Assembly (NCBI RefSeq): GCF_030651625.1
Contig: NZ_JAUSCF010000031.1
Coordinates: 1 to 64,000, forward strand
From: Hydrogenophaga sp.
Lineage (GTDB): Bacteria > Pseudomonadota > Gammaproteobacteria > Burkholderiales > Burkholderiaceae_C
Length of the DNA: 64,000 bases
Direction: 5' to 3'
In this document: positions 35,219 to 49,231 of the stretch, piece by piece
Layout of the letters: each line of letters starts with the position of its first letter
Numbering within the stretch: the first letter of the stretch is position 1
Made by a program: the position numbers and the translations under genes
Notes under the pieces: generated by a model
Database searches by the model: none
What the model saw: only the letters and a program-made list of their open reading frames with translations
Told to the model about the DNA's origin: nothing

Positions 35219-37516
35219 ATGAAAAAAATCAAAAATGGTTGGCGCGGCCTGACGCTCTCTGCGCTCGCCGTCTCTTTGCTGTCGGCGCTCCCGGCTTGGG
35301 CCGTGGATCCATTCACGCTGCGCGATATCCGCGTCGAAGGTCTGCAACGCGTTGAGCCAGGAACCGTGTTTGCATCGCTCCCCTTTCGCATTGGTGATCT
35401 CTACAACGACGACAAGGGCTCAACTGCCATACGGTCGCTGTTCGGACTTGGTTTGTTCAGCGATGTCCGTCTCCAGATCAACGGCGACGTGCTGGTGGTG
35501 ATTGTTGAAGAAAGGCCTTCCGTTGCCGACGTGAGCTTCTCAGGCATCAGGGAGTTCGATGCCGAGGTACTGAAGAAGGCTTTGCGCGACATTGGCCTGA
35601 CAGAAGGGCGACCCTTCGACAAGGCATTGGCAGACCGGGCAGAGCAGGAGCTCAAGCGCCAATACATCAACCGGAGCATGTACGCTGCAGAAGTGACCAC
35701 CACAGTCACTCCCGGAGAGCGCAACCAGGTCAATCTCAACTTCAGCGTGGTCGAGGGTGATGTTGCCAAGATCCGGGATATTCGCGTCGTCGGCAGCCAG
35801 GCCTTTCCAGAATCCACCCTGCGGGGTTTGTTCGACCTTGACACGGGCGGCTGGTTGAGCTGGTACACCAAATCCGATCGCTATTCCAGAGAAAAGCTGA
35901 ACGCTGACTTGGAGAAACTGCGCTCGTACTACCTCACGCGTGGCTATCTGGAGTTCCGCATCGATTCGACCCAGGTGGCCATTGACCCGGAAAAAGATGG
36001 CATGTCCATCACCATCAACATCACGGAAGGCAATCGCTACGTCGTGTCGGCCGTGGCACTGGAAGGTGAGTACCTTGGCAAGGACGAGGAATTCAAGCGC
36101 CTGGTGACTCTGCAGGCTGGCGAGGCCTACAACGCAGAAGAGGTGGCCAATACGGTGAAGGCCTTCACCGACTACTTTGGCGCTTTTGGATATGCATTCG
36201 CGCAAGTGGATGCGGTGCCAGAAATCGACCGGGTGAACAATCAGGTGTCATTCGTGCTGAGGGCACAGCCACAACGGCGCGTGTACGTGCGCCGCATCAA
36301 TGTCGAAGGCAACAACCGCAGCCGCGATGAAGTGATCCGCCGTGAGTTTCGCCAGTTGGAGTCTGCCTGGTACGACAGCGACCGTATCCGGCTGTCGCGA
36401 GATCGGGTGGATCGTCTGGGGTTCTTCACCGAAGTCGGTATCGATACACAGCCGGTACCTGGAACACCGGATCAAGTGGACCTGGTGGTGACCGTGGCAG
36501 AGAAGCCCACGGGCAACCTCTCCATCGGTGCAGGGTATTCCCAGGCAGACAAGCTTTCGTTCCTTGCCGGCATCCAGCAGGAGAACGTGTTTGGCTCGGG
36601 CAACTACCTTGGACTCAACCTCAACACGAGCAAGTTCAACCGACAGTTCGTGCTGACCACCACCAACCCCTATTTCACGCCCGAGGGAATTTCACGTACT
36701 TTTGATGTCTATTACAAGACGACCCGTCCCTACACGGAGCAAGGGGGCGATTACCGTATCGTGACCCCAGGGGTGGCAGTGCGATTTGGTGTTCCGTTTA
36801 CCGAGCGCGATACCGTGTTTTTTGGCCTGGGGGCAGAGCGCATCCGAATTGACGAAGGCAATCAACTGCCTGTGGCCTACCGCGATCAGGACGGGACTTA
36901 TTTTCCAGCCACGATCGGATGGACCCGCGATGGGCGCGACAGTGCTCTGGTGCCCAACGAAGGCCGGTTGCAGCGTTTCAACACCGAGTTCGGTCTCAGC
37001 AGTGACAAGCGGTACGTGAAGCTCAACTACCAGGTTCAGCAATACATTCCATTGACCCGGCAGTACACGCTGGCCTTCAACGGCGAACTCGGGGTGGGAC
37101 GAGGAATCAACGGGGACTTCCCTGTGCTGAAGAATTTCTATGGTGGCGGTCTCGGTTCTGTGCGAGGTTTCGACCAGGGAACCTTGGGTCCACGCTCAGA
37201 GGTGATTGGTTCCACGACCGGCGAGACTGTCAACGTGGGTGGAGCCAAGAACTTTGTACTCAACACCGAATTCATTGCGCCATTCCCTGGTGCAGGCAAT
37301 GACCGCACTTTGCGCATGTTTGCATTCGTGGACGTGGGTAACGTCTATGGAGAAAGGGAGAAGGTGACCTTCTCTGACATGCGTGCTTCGGCGGGCGTGG
37401 GTCTGAGCTGGGTCTCTCCCATCGGCCCCTTGCGCTTTGCCTACGCGACCCCGATTCGCAAGTTTGCAGGGGATAGAATCCAGAAATTCCAGTTTCAGAT
37501 CGGAACCTCCTTTTGA
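35219..37516 (+). CDS. bamA: Outer membrane protein assembly factor BamA
   Basis: A 765-residue outer-membrane beta-barrel that folds and inserts other barrel proteins. A signal peptide (about 1-23, ending PAWA) is followed by five POTRA domains; the first begins FTLRDIRVEGLQRVEPGTVF. The barrel at about 420-765 contains the conserved GGGLGSVRGFDQGTLGPR loop (VRGF motif) and ends in a terminal phenylalanine (FQFQIGTSF), the usual C-terminal signal. The ATG lies 13 bases after rseP, and its stop overlaps the skp start by one base. Confidence 0.97.
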   Translation: MKKIKNGWRGLTLSALAVSLLSALPAWAVDPFTLRDIRVEGLQRVEPGTVFASLPFRIGDLYNDDKGSTAIRSLFGLGLFSDVRLQINGDVLVVIVEERPSVADVSFSGIREFDAEVLKKALRDIGLTEGRPFDKALADRAEQELKRQYINRSMYAAEVTTTVTPGERNQVNLNFSVVEGDVAKIRDIRVVGSQAFPESTLRGLFDLDTGGWLSWYTKSDRYSREKLNADLEKLRSYYLTRGYLEFRIDSTQVAIDPEKDGMSITINITEGNRYVVSAVALEGEYLGKDEEFKRLVTLQAGEAYNAEEVANTVKAFTDYFGAFGYAFAQVDAVPEIDRVNNQVSFVLRAQPQRRVYVRRINVEGNNRSRDEVIRREFRQLESAWYDSDRIRLSRDRVDRLGFFTEVGIDTQPVPGTPDQVDLVVTVAEKPTGNLSIGAGYSQADKLSFLAGIQQENVFGSGNYLGLNLNTSKFNRQFVLTTTNPYFTPEGISRTFDVYYKTTRPYTEQGGDYRIVTPGVAVRFGVPFTERDTVFFGLGAERIRIDEGNQLPVAYRDQDGTYFPATIGWTRDGRDSALVPNEGRLQRFNTEFGLSSDKRYVKLNYQVQQYIPLTRQYTLAFNGELGVGRGINGDFPVLKNFYGGGLGSVRGFDQGTLGPRSEVIGSTTGETVNVGGAKNFVLNTEFIAPFPGAGNDRTLRMFAFVDVGNVYGEREKVTFSDMRASAGVGLSWVSPIGPLRFAYATPIRKFAGDRIQKFQFQIGTSF

Positions 37517-38034
37517 TGAATGCTTCCCTATTTTCGGTACTTCGAGCCGGTGCACTGATGATCATTGCCAGCGTGATGGCGGTGTCTGCGCTGGCCCAGG
37601 ACTTTCGAATTGGTTTTGTGAACACGGACCGTATTTTTCGAGAAGCTTCCCTGGCCAAGACGGCGCAGGCCAAGCTTGAGCAGGAATTCCTGAAGCGCGA
37701 GAAAGAGGTGCAGAACCTGGCGGCACAACTCAAGAGTGCCTCGGAAAAATTCGAGCGCGAGGCGCCCACGCTGGCCGAGAGCCAGCGGGTGGTTCGCCAG
37801 CGCCAGCTGATCACGCAGGATCAGGAATTCCAGCGCAAGCAGCGCGAGTTCCAGGAAGACCTCAATTTGCGCAAGAACGAAGAACTCCAGGCCGTGCTTG
37901 AGCGCGCCAACCGAGTGATCAAGCAGATCGCAGAAGCTGAAAAGTACGACCTCGTGATTCAGGAAGCTGTGTACATCAACCCCAAGCACGACATCACCGA
38001 CAAGGTGTTGAGCAGCTTGAACAACGCCAAGTAG
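37516..38034 (+). CDS. skp: Periplasmic chaperone Skp (OmpH family)
   Basis: A 172-residue exported chaperone that carries unfolded outer-membrane proteins to BamA. A signal peptide (about 1-28, ending VSALA) precedes [30 protein letters not shown]. Long charged helices with many Lys, Glu and Gln form the tentacles of the jellyfish-shaped trimer ([20 protein letters not shown]). The ATG shares one base with the bamA stop (TGATG). lpxD follows after 16 bases. Confidence 0.94.
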   Translation: MNASLFSVLRAGALMIIASVMAVSALAQDFRIGFVNTDRIFREASLAKTAQAKLEQEFLKREKEVQNLAAQLKSASEKFEREAPTLAESQRVVRQRQLITQDQEFQRKQREFQEDLNLRKNEELQAVLERANRVIKQIAEAEKYDLVIQEAVYINPKHDITDKVLSSLNNAK

Positions 38035-38050
38035 CGCGCGGAGGGTGGGC

Positions 38051-39103
38051 GTGTCTACAACCCTGGGTGACATCGTCGATGCCCTGGGGGGCACACTGGT
38101 GGGTCCCGGTGATGCCGAAATTCTGCGGCTTGCACCTGTGGGCTCAGCCTCAGCGGGCGATTTGACTTTCGTTTCCCACGCCCGGTACGCCAGCCAGCTT
38201 GCGACCACTGGTGCGGTGGCGGTGATCGTGCCTCCGGCGTTGCAGGCGCAGGCCGCTGCCAGGGGGCCCTGCGTGGTCACTGACGATCCCTACCTCTATT
38301 TCGCGCGCCTGACGCAATGGTGGCGACGCGCGCATGAACAGCGTCCCGCCGCTCAACTCGATCCGCTTGCGAGTGTCCACCCCAGTGCGACCATTGGAGA
38401 CGACGTCGATGTGGGACCCTTCGCCGTGATCGGTGCTGGGGCGCATGTGGGCAGAGGCGCTCGGGTCGGGCCCCATACCGTGGTGGGTGCAGGCGCACGG
38501 GTGGGTGAAGCTACGTGGCTTCATCCGCGCGTTGTGGTGGGGGAGCGCTGTGTCGTTGGCGCTCGCTGCGTGATTCACTCCGGTGCAGTCATCGGAGCCG
38601 ATGGATTTGGCTTCGCCCCTCACCAGGGCGCCTGGGTCAAGATCGAACAACTCGGGTCGGTTCGCATCGGTGACGATGTCGAAATCGGCGCAAACACCTG
38701 CATCGATCGCGGCGCACTTGACGACACGGTGATTGAAGACGGCGTGAAGCTGGACAACCTGATCCAGATCGGGCACAACGTGCGCGTGGGTGCCCATTCC
38801 GCCATGGCGGGCTGTGTGGGCGTGGCTGGCAGTGCCGTTATCGGGGCGCATTGCACCGTGGGCGGGGGCGCCGTGGTGCTCGGCCATCTCACGCTGGCTG
38901 ACGGCGTGAACATTTCAGCTGCCTCAGTGGTGACGCGATCGATTGGCCGGCCAGGTCACTACACCGGCATGTTTCCCATCGACGACAATGCCACCTGGGA
39001 GAAGAACGCCGCTTCCCTGAAACAGCTCAACCGTTTGCGCGAGCGGCTCAAGGCCGTCGAGCAGGCGATCGAAAAAGCATCAGAAAAGAATACGAAACCA
39101 TGA
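38051..39103 (+). CDS. lpxD: UDP-3-O-acylglucosamine N-acyltransferase LpxD
   Basis: A 350-residue enzyme that adds the second 3-hydroxyacyl chain in lipid A synthesis. An N-terminal uridine-binding domain ([20 protein letters not shown]) precedes a left-handed beta-helix made of hexapeptide repeats ([20 protein letters not shown] and on). The catalytic histidine region is [21 protein letters not shown]. The chosen start is the second of two nearby GTG codons, because it stands seven bases from a GGAGG site while the first almost touches it. Its stop overlaps the fabZ ATG (ATGA). Confidence 0.95.
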   Translation: MSTTLGDIVDALGGTLVGPGDAEILRLAPVGSASAGDLTFVSHARYASQLATTGAVAVIVPPALQAQAAARGPCVVTDDPYLYFARLTQWWRRAHEQRPAAQLDPLASVHPSATIGDDVDVGPFAVIGAGAHVGRGARVGPHTVVGAGARVGEATWLHPRVVVGERCVVGARCVIHSGAVIGADGFGFAPHQGAWVKIEQLGSVRIGDDVEIGANTCIDRGALDDTVIEDGVKLDNLIQIGHNVRVGAHSAMAGCVGVAGSAVIGAHCTVGGGAVVLGHLTLADGVNISAASVVTRSIGRPGHYTGMFPIDDNATWEKNAASLKQLNRLRERLKAVEQAIEKASEKNTKP

Positions 39104-39540
39104 TGGACATTCACGAGATTCGCAAGCAACTGCCGCACCGCTATCCCTTCTTGCTGGTGGACCGGGTGCTCGAGCTCGAAAAGGGCAAGCGCATCAAGGC
39201 GATCAAGAACGTCACCATCAACGAACCCTTCTTTGGCGGGCATTTTCCGAATCGGCCAGTGATGCCGGGGGTGCTGATGCTGGAGGCGATGGCACAGGCG
39301 GCGGCATTGCTGGCATTTGACACCGCCGGTGTGACCATGGACGACAAGACCGTCTACTACTTTGCCGGTATTGATGGGGCACGGTTCAAGCGGCCGGTGG
39401 AGCCAGGCGATCAACTCGTCATGGACGTTGAACTCGATCGCATGAAGTCAGGCATCTACAAATTCAAAGGCGTGATTCGTGTCGCAGGAGACGTGGTTTG
39501 TGAGGCAGAGTTGATGTGCACCATGCGCACCATTGCCTGA
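39100..39540 (+). CDS. fabZ: 3-hydroxyacyl-ACP dehydratase FabZ
   Basis: A 146-residue hot-dog-fold enzyme that removes water from 3-hydroxyacyl-ACP during fatty-acid elongation. It competes with LpxD and LpxA for 3-hydroxyacyl-ACP, which explains its place among the lpx genes. The conserved start is [20 protein letters not shown]. The catalytic histidine lies in [20 protein letters not shown] and the glutamate in [13 protein letters not shown]. Length is typical. Translation is coupled to lpxD by the ATGA overlap. Confidence 0.97.
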   Translation: MMDIHEIRKQLPHRYPFLLVDRVLELEKGKRIKAIKNVTINEPFFGGHFPNRPVMPGVLMLEAMAQAAALLAFDTAGVTMDDKTVYYFAGIDGARFKRPVEPGDQLVMDVELDRMKSGIYKFKGVIRVAGDVVCEAELMCTMRTIA

Positions 39541-39562
39541 TCGTACCGGTGGAGTGTGTCTC

Positions 39563-40351
39563 GTGACTCAGATTCATCCCACTGCGCTCGTGGATCGCTC
39601 TGCAGAGATCGACCCGACTGTCACCGTCGGCCCGTATACGGTGATTGGCCCTCATGTGAGGATTGGCGCGGGTACGACGATCGGTGCGCACTGTGTGATT
39701 GATGGGCGCACCACCATCGGGCAGGACAACCGGATATTCCAGTTCAATTCGCTTGGCGCCATACCGCAAGACAAAAAGTATGCGGGAGAGCCCACCGCGT
39801 TGCTCATTGGAGACCGCAACACCATTCGCGAATTCTGCACCTTCAATCTGGGCGTGCCCGGTGCAGGGGGCGTGACACGAGTCGGCAATGACAACTGGAT
39901 CATGGCTTATACCCACATCGCCCACGATTGCCTGGTTGACAACCACACCACACTGGCGAACAACACCACTTTGGCAGGTCACGTCCATCTGGCCGACTGG
40001 GTCACGGTGGGTGGTTTGACGGGCATTCATCAGTTCGTTTCAGTGGGCGCTCACGCCATGATCGGTTTTGCCAGTGCCGTCACACAAGACGTGCCGCCCT
40101 TCATGCTTGTGGATGGCAATCCGTTGGCGGTTCGCGGGTTCAACCTCGTGGGGCTGCGTCGCCGCGGGTTCACGCCTGACCGTGTGGCCGCCGTCAAGCA
40201 GATGCACAAGCTGCTCTATCGCCAGGGCCTCACGCTTGAGCAGTCGCGCAGCGGCATCGAAGCGCTGGCTGGCGAAATGCCCGCAGCGGCTGCCGATGTG
40301 GACATGATGAATCGCTTCCTGGCGTCTGCGACCCGCGGCATCGCCCGCTAA
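39563..40351 (+). CDS. lpxA: UDP-N-acetylglucosamine O-acyltransferase LpxA
   Basis: A 262-residue trimeric acyltransferase that starts lipid A synthesis. Hexapeptide repeats begin at [20 protein letters not shown], and the catalytic histidine region is [20 protein letters not shown]. The C-terminal helical part reads [20 protein letters not shown]. The start is a GTG (MTQIHPTAL) with a GGAG site nine bases upstream; longer starts lack similarity. It follows fabZ by 22 bases and precedes lpxB by 19. Confidence 0.96.
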   Translation: MTQIHPTALVDRSAEIDPTVTVGPYTVIGPHVRIGAGTTIGAHCVIDGRTTIGQDNRIFQFNSLGAIPQDKKYAGEPTALLIGDRNTIREFCTFNLGVPGAGGVTRVGNDNWIMAYTHIAHDCLVDNHTTLANNTTLAGHVHLADWVTVGGLTGIHQFVSVGAHAMIGFASAVTQDVPPFMLVDGNPLAVRGFNLVGLRRRGFTPDRVAAVKQMHKLLYRQGLTLEQSRSGIEALAGEMPAAAADVDMMNRFLASATRGIAR

Positions 40352-40370
40352 CGGGTTGCTGGGCTCATTC

Positions 40371-41513
40371 ATGGACACGCAACGCCGGTTTGCGATGGTG
40401 GCTGGCGAGACCTCTGGAGATCTGCTCGCTGGCCTTCTGTTGCAGGCCATGCGCCAGCGCTGGCCTGATCTGGTGGCCTCGGGTATCGGCGGCCCGCGCA
40501 TGGTCGAACAAGGATTTGACGCCTGGTGGCCCAGCGATCGTCTGGCTGTTCGGGGCTACCTGGAGGTATTGCCCAAGCTGCTGGCTATTCTGCGTATTCG
40601 AAATCGCCTGCGAGAGCGATTGCTGGCGCAGCCGCCAGCACTGTTTATTGGTGTGGACGCGCCCGATTTCAATTTCGGACTGGAAGCCGACCTCAAGGCA
40701 GCGGGTATGCGCACCGTGCATTTTGTCTGCCCCTCTTTCTGGGCCTGGCGGCCTGAGAAAGTGGAAAAGGTGAGACGTGGGGCCGACCATGTGCTTTGCA
40801 TTTTTCCGTTTGAGCCCGCCTTGCTGGCTGAGCATGGCATTGCTTCCACCTACGTGGGTCATCCGATCGCACACTTGATACCCATGAATCCCGATCGTGC
40901 CGCGGCCCGGCGCCAGCTGGGCTTGCGCGATGAGGACCATGTGGTGGCCATACTCCCGGGCAGCCGCGCTTCGGAAGTGCAGTACCTCGCAAGGCGATTT
41001 TTTGCGGCTGCAGCATTGATGCTGGAAGCGCGCCCGGGGCTGCGTTTTGTGGTGCCTGCGGTTCCCGCGCTGCGCGAGCGCATCGGACAACTGGCTGCGG
41101 CAAGCGGCCTGGGCGATTCGCTGATCCTCGTTGAGGGACAATCGCACGTTGTTCTGGCTGCCTGCGATGTCACGCTGATCGCCAGTGGCACAGCCACGCT
41201 GGAAGCCGCTCTGTTCAAGCGGCCGATGGTGATCGCCTACAACATGAACCGGCTGTCCTGGCACATCATGCGCCGCAAACAACTGCAGCCCTGGGTGGGC
41301 TTGCCGAACATCCTGTGTGGCGAATTCGTCGTGCCCGAGTTGCTGCAGGACGCTGCAACACCCGATGCACTGGCACGCGCCACGCTGGCTTGGCTCGATG
41401 ACCCCGACAAAGCCAACGCATTGCAGGCACGATTTTCGGCATTGCATGAAACCTTGCGACGTGACACCGCGCAACTCGCCACCGATGCGATCGAAAAAGT
41501 TCTTCAAGGCTGA
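40371..41513 (+). CDS. lpxB: Lipid A disaccharide synthase LpxB
   Basis: A 380-residue GT-B glycosyltransferase that joins UDP-diacylglucosamine and lipid X. Landmarks are [20 protein letters not shown] (about 9-28), [53 protein letters not shown] and [19 protein letters not shown]. It acts at the inner-membrane surface. The ATG MDTQRRF is preferred to a TTG five codons earlier. Its last 29 bases overlap the rnhB start in another frame. Confidence 0.96.
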   Translation: MDTQRRFAMVAGETSGDLLAGLLLQAMRQRWPDLVASGIGGPRMVEQGFDAWWPSDRLAVRGYLEVLPKLLAILRIRNRLRERLLAQPPALFIGVDAPDFNFGLEADLKAAGMRTVHFVCPSFWAWRPEKVEKVRRGADHVLCIFPFEPALLAEHGIASTYVGHPIAHLIPMNPDRAAARRQLGLRDEDHVVAILPGSRASEVQYLARRFFAAAALMLEARPGLRFVVPAVPALRERIGQLAAASGLGDSLILVEGQSHVVLAACDVTLIASGTATLEAALFKRPMVIAYNMNRLSWHIMRRKQLQPWVGLPNILCGEFVVPELLQDAATPDALARATLAWLDDPDKANALQARFSALHETLRRDTAQLATDAIEKVLQG

Positions 41514-42120
41514 ACAGGCTTCCCTTGTCTGGGACGGGCCTGGTCTGTTGGCCGGCGTAGACGAGGCCGGGCGAGGCCCGCTCGCTGGTCCGGTGGTGGC
41601 CGCAGCCGTGATCCTGGATGAGCTCAAGCCCATCAAGGGTCTGGCCGACTCCAAGCAGCTCACCGCCAGGCGCAGGGCAACCCTCTACGACGAAATACGC
41701 GCCAAGGCATTGTGCTGCAGCATCGCGATGGCCTCGGTGGAGGAGATTGATCGACTCAATATCCTGCAGGCGACCATGCTCGCGATGCAACGTGCGGTGC
41801 GGGGCCTGCGCCTGAAGCCGCACAAGGTGCTGGTCGACGGCAACCGCCTGCCAGCGCTGGACATATTGGCAGAAGCCGTCGTGTCGGGTGATGCACTGGT
41901 GCCAGCCATTTCAGCAGCATCGATCATCGCCAAAGTCACGCGCGATCGCATGCTGGAGGACCTGCATCTGAGACACCCTGCTTACGGATTCAACCGCCAC
42001 AAAGGCTATGGAACGGTCCTCCATCTGCAGGCGCTTGAAATACATGGTGCTTTGCCCGACCACCGCCGATCCTTCGCTCCGGTTGCGCGCGTGCTGGCCA
42101 TTGAAAAGGCCAAGCCATGA
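41485..42120 (+). CDS. rnhB: Ribonuclease HII
   Basis: A 211-residue enzyme that removes ribonucleotides from DNA and RNA primers. The active-site motif is [19 protein letters not shown] with the DEAGRG acidic pair, then [21 protein letters not shown] and [36 protein letters not shown] follows near the end. The chosen ATG (MRSKKFF) lies inside lpxB; a GTG or other start further back would deepen the overlap. It ends with an ATGA overlap to the methyltransferase gene. Confidence 0.95.
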   Translation: MRSKKFFKAEQASLVWDGPGLLAGVDEAGRGPLAGPVVAAAVILDELKPIKGLADSKQLTARRRATLYDEIRAKALCCSIAMASVEEIDRLNILQATMLAMQRAVRGLRLKPHKVLVDGNRLPALDILAEAVVSGDALVPAISAASIIAKVTRDRMLEDLHLRHPAYGFNRHKGYGTVLHLQALEIHGALPDHRRSFAPVARVLAIEKAKP

Positions 42121-42899
42121 ACGCTCCCAGCACCATCACATCGCGGGAGAATCCACTGCTCAAGCGTCTTCGTGTGCTGGCAAGAGACAACGCCGCGTAC
42201 CGCAAACAGGGTCAGATCTGGCTTGAGGGTGACCACCTTTGCCGTGCTTTGCTTGCCCGCAACCAGAAGCCCGAACTGGCACTGTTCACGGAGAAGGGCT
42301 GGGCTGAGGCGCCGCCTGTCCTCCGTCAGGCAGCGGCAAAGAATCATGTGCTTCCAGAGGCTTTGATGAAAAGCATCAGTGGACTGGAGTCGCCGGCCGA
42401 GGTTGGTTTTGTCTGGAATATGCCTGCCGCACCCGTGCTCTGGCCTGGGCAGGCCACGGTGGTGCTGGACCGTTTGCAGGACGCTGGCAATGTGGGTTCC
42501 ATTCTGCGCAGCGCGGCGGCATTCGGGTTCGCGCAGGTGCTCGCCGTCAAGGGAACGGCTGCTTTATGGTCTCCCAAGGTGGTTCGTGCTGCGATGGGCG
42601 CCCATTTCGGCTTGCACCTTGTTGAAGGTTTGTCGGTAGAGGAGCTGCCCGCCTTGCAGGTGCCGATGGTGGTGACCAGCTCTCATCAAGGCACCTTGTT
42701 GCAGCAGGCGAGGCTGCCTAGCCCGTGCGCATGGGTGATGGGGCATGAGGGTCAGGGCATTGGTGAAGCGCTGCAAGAGATGGCGAGCTTGTCGGTACGC
42801 ATCCCGCAGCCCGGCGGAGAAGAGTCGCTCAACGCTGCCGCCGCTGCTGCCATCTGCCTTTATGCCAGCGCCGTGAGTTCCGTAGGTGTGCCTGGATAG
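42117..42899 (+). CDS. TrmH/SpoU-family RNA 2'-O-methyltransferase
   Basis: A 260-residue SPOUT methyltransferase. An N-terminal substrate-binding domain ([20 protein letters not shown], with [12 protein letters not shown]) precedes the knotted catalytic domain. Its motifs are motif 1 [23 protein letters not shown], motif 2 [15 protein letters not shown] and motif 3 [20 protein letters not shown]. Relatives methylate 23S rRNA or tRNA ribose; which nucleotide is modified here is not determinable. It closes the long run begun at rpsB and is coupled to rnhB. Confidence 0.9.
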   Translation: MNAPSTITSRENPLLKRLRVLARDNAAYRKQGQIWLEGDHLCRALLARNQKPELALFTEKGWAEAPPVLRQAAAKNHVLPEALMKSISGLESPAEVGFVWNMPAAPVLWPGQATVVLDRLQDAGNVGSILRSAAAFGFAQVLAVKGTAALWSPKVVRAAMGAHFGLHLVEGLSVEELPALQVPMVVTSSHQGTLLQQARLPSPCAWVMGHEGQGIGEALQEMASLSVRIPQPGGEESLNAAAAAAICLYASAVSSVGVPG

Positions 42900-42987
42900 C
42901 AGGCGAACCATTGGCAGGCGGCGGACTGCCAGATACCGATACTTGGGGTTGGGCATTCTTGTCCAATGGGCCAGTTCTGCGGCGGGC

Positions 42988-42993
42988 TATAAT
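42988..42993 (+). promoter_or_regulatory. -10 element of the carA promoter
   Basis: A perfect TATAAT stands about 175 bases upstream of carA in a 267-base gap. No good -35 hexamer is found at the usual distance, so an activator or a non-canonical spacing may be involved. The rest of the leader is GC-rich and holds no gene that can be supported. Confidence 0.5.
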
Positions 42994-43166
42994 TCCGGGG
43001 TTTACCCGCAATCGGCGCCACCCGCTGCGCCCGCCCGGCTTCCTGTCCAGGTTCAGTGTCTTTTTTCGTCGTTCCGGCTGGCCCGTCTCGGCGATTTCGG
43101 ACGCGATTCCTCCCCGGTAGTGCCCCATGGCGGGCGTGGGTGCGCCCATCACTTCTGGAGAACCCC

Positions 43167-44327
<1,161 letters not shown>

Positions 44328-44346
44328 TGTCAACCAGGAGCCATCC

Positions 44347-44709
44347 ATGAAGCTCTTCAGTTTTCCGGTATTTGCGGTGGAAAAGGCAATCTCCAAGCGC
44401 ATGTTGTCGCTGGAGCCCCAGCATCGCGACTGGTTCGCCCAGCGATGGGCGCAGAAACCCTATCGCAAGGCTTTTCTTGAAAACAAGGCCATGCCGTTGG
44501 TGACCCTGGTGGCCAAAGGCAAGACCTGGGACGAAGAGACCTTCAACGCCGAAATGGCGGCATGGGACGCCTTGTTCTATCCCGCCGAAGTCGAAGTGTT
44601 GCGCCCCATGATCGAAGGCGACGGCCTGCTGCAACTGATGCAGAAAAACGTGCCGGCCGAGCGTGTGAAGGCCCTGCTGAACAAACTGGAAACCCAGCGG
44701 CAGGCTTGA
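44347..44709 (+). CDS. Protein of unknown function between carA and carB
   Basis: A 120-residue protein, not recognised. It has no signal peptide or membrane segment. It is basic and aromatic-rich at the start (FSFPVFAVEKAISKRMLSLE, then HRDWFAQRWAQKPYRKAF), and ends with a helix (LMQKNVPAERVKALLNKLE). It lies 19 bases after carA and 73 bases before carB in the same direction. An AGGAG site precedes its ATG. Coding composition matches its neighbours. Co-transcription with the carbamoyl-phosphate synthase genes suggests a linked role, but no function is claimed. Confidence 0.7.
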   Translation: MKLFSFPVFAVEKAISKRMLSLEPQHRDWFAQRWAQKPYRKAFLENKAMPLVTLVAKGKTWDEETFNAEMAAWDALFYPAEVEVLRPMIEGDGLLQLMQKNVPAERVKALLNKLETQRQA

Positions 44710-44782
44710 GAGAGTGGGGGGATTTCGCTGAACTCCCTCCACCTCAGACCAGCCCGCGCGACCCACCAATACAAGCGAACCC

Positions 44783-48040
<3,258 letters not shown>

Positions 48041-48167
48041 AGGAAAGTTTCTGAATCTGGGTGCCGCACCGTCCGTGTGGCTCCAGTCAGGTTCGCTTCT
48101 GGCCGACGCCCCGCTGTCGTCATGAGGCCATGAAAATGCCCACGGGTTCAAGGCGTGTTTGCCCGGA

Positions 48168-48196
48168 TTGGGCGACCGAATCTTTCGCGGCATAAT
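48168..48196 (+). promoter_or_regulatory. Probable greA promoter
   Basis: TTGGGC and CATAAT (five of six -10 matches) are 17 bases apart, 63 bases upstream of the greA ATG. The -35 is weak. Confidence 0.5.
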
Positions 48197-48210
48197 GTGG
48201 TTTCTATATC

Positions 48211-48240
48211 ACCGCCGAGCGGCAACGCCCGGCGGTTTGC
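48211..48240 (+). terminator. Hairpin in the greA leader
   Basis: ACCGCCG and CGGCGGT form a seven-pair stem with a possible inner GGC/GCC pairing, followed by TTGCTTTT. It lies between the inferred promoter and the GGAGG site of greA, so it could act as an attenuator and yield a short leader RNA, as reported for E. coli greA (GraL). Confidence 0.5.
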
Positions 48241-48258
48241 TTTTGGAGGCCCGAACAC

Positions 48259-48735
48259 ATGTCCACCCTTCCCATCACCAAGCGTGGCGCTGAAAAGCTC
48301 AAGGAAGAGCTTCATCGCCTCAAAACCGTCGATCGTCCCTGGGTGATCAACGCGATCGCGGAAGCGCGCGCGCAAGGCGACCTGAGCGAAAACGCCGAAT
48401 ACGACGCTGCCAAGGATCGCCAGGGATTCATTGAAGGCCGTATCGCCGAGATCGAAAGCAAGCTCGCTGCTGCGCAGATCATCGACCCGGTGTCCGTGGA
48501 AGCCGGTGGCCGCGTTGTTTTTGGCGCGACCGTTGAACTGGAAGAAGAAAGCAGTGGCGAGGCCGTGACGTACCAGATCGTCGGCGAAGACGAAGCCGAT
48601 CTGAAGCAGGGCCTGGTGAACATCAGCAGCCCGATCGCTCGCGCGCTGATCGGCAAGGAAGAGGGCGACGTGGCCGAGGTTCAGGCACCAGGCGGCACCC
48701 GCCGTTACGAAATCGTGGCCGTGCGCTACGCGTAG
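48259..48735 (+). CDS. greA: Transcription elongation factor GreA
   Basis: A 158-residue factor that rescues backtracked RNA polymerase by stimulating transcript cleavage. The coiled-coil N-terminus reads [20 protein letters not shown] and carries the acidic tip in [20 protein letters not shown] (conserved Asp and Glu). The C-terminal FKBP-like domain has [12 protein letters not shown] and [16 protein letters not shown]. It has a GGAGG site and normal length. It follows carB with its own leader and promoter. Confidence 0.96.
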   Translation: MSTLPITKRGAEKLKEELHRLKTVDRPWVINAIAEARAQGDLSENAEYDAAKDRQGFIEGRIAEIESKLAAAQIIDPVSVEAGGRVVFGATVELEEESSGEAVTYQIVGEDEADLKQGLVNISSPIARALIGKEEGDVAEVQAPGGTRRYEIVAVRYA

Positions 48736-48751
48736 AGCAGCTGCACAGTTC

Positions 48752-49219
48752 ATGCAGCGTCTGTCGTTGTTCCTCGCAGCCCTTTGGTGGGGTGGCATCA
48801 CGGCATTGAGCTTTATGGCTGTGCCGTTGCTTTTTGCCCGTCTCGGGGCACCGGTGGCTGGGCCAGTGGCGGCCCAGCTGTTTTCTCTTCAGAGCTGGGC
48901 CGGTATTTTCATCGGGCTGGCCATGCTGTTGGTGTTGCGGCTTCAGCGCCCAGGCGGCGGTGCCGATCCTGACGTAAGTCGGGTCTTGCTTAATTCACCG
49001 GTGCTCGGCACCATGGGCTTTGTGCTGTTGGCCATGTTGCTGGCCATGTTGCAGGAATTCGGCGTTGCCCAGAAGATCGTGAACGCGCGAGCCACAGGCG
49101 GTGACCTTCGCTTCTGGCACGCGATGGGCAGTGCCATGGTGCTGGGGCAGTGGTTGTGTGCAGGTGCCTTGTTGTGGCGGGTGGGTCAAGTCAGTCGGGA
49201 TCCTGCCTCACCTGCTTGA
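48752..49219 (+). CDS. DUF4149 membrane protein
   Basis: A 155-residue inner-membrane protein with about four hydrophobic helices. It begins LSLFLAALWWGGITALSFMA, followed by VPLLFARLGAPVAGPVA, then WAGIFIGLAMLLVLRL, LGTMGFVLLAMLLAML and FWHAMGSAMVLGQWLCAGAL. This organisation matches DUF4149, a family often found beside greA in betaproteobacteria. Function is unknown. The ATG is 17 bases after greA, so the two probably share a transcript. It is convergent with the ABC ATPase gene. Confidence 0.8.
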   Translation: MQRLSLFLAALWWGGITALSFMAVPLLFARLGAPVAGPVAAQLFSLQSWAGIFIGLAMLLVLRLQRPGGGADPDVSRVLLNSPVLGTMGFVLLAMLLAMLQEFGVAQKIVNARATGGDLRFWHAMGSAMVLGQWLCAGALLWRVGQVSRDPASPA

Positions 49220-49231
49220 ACATCGGGGCCG

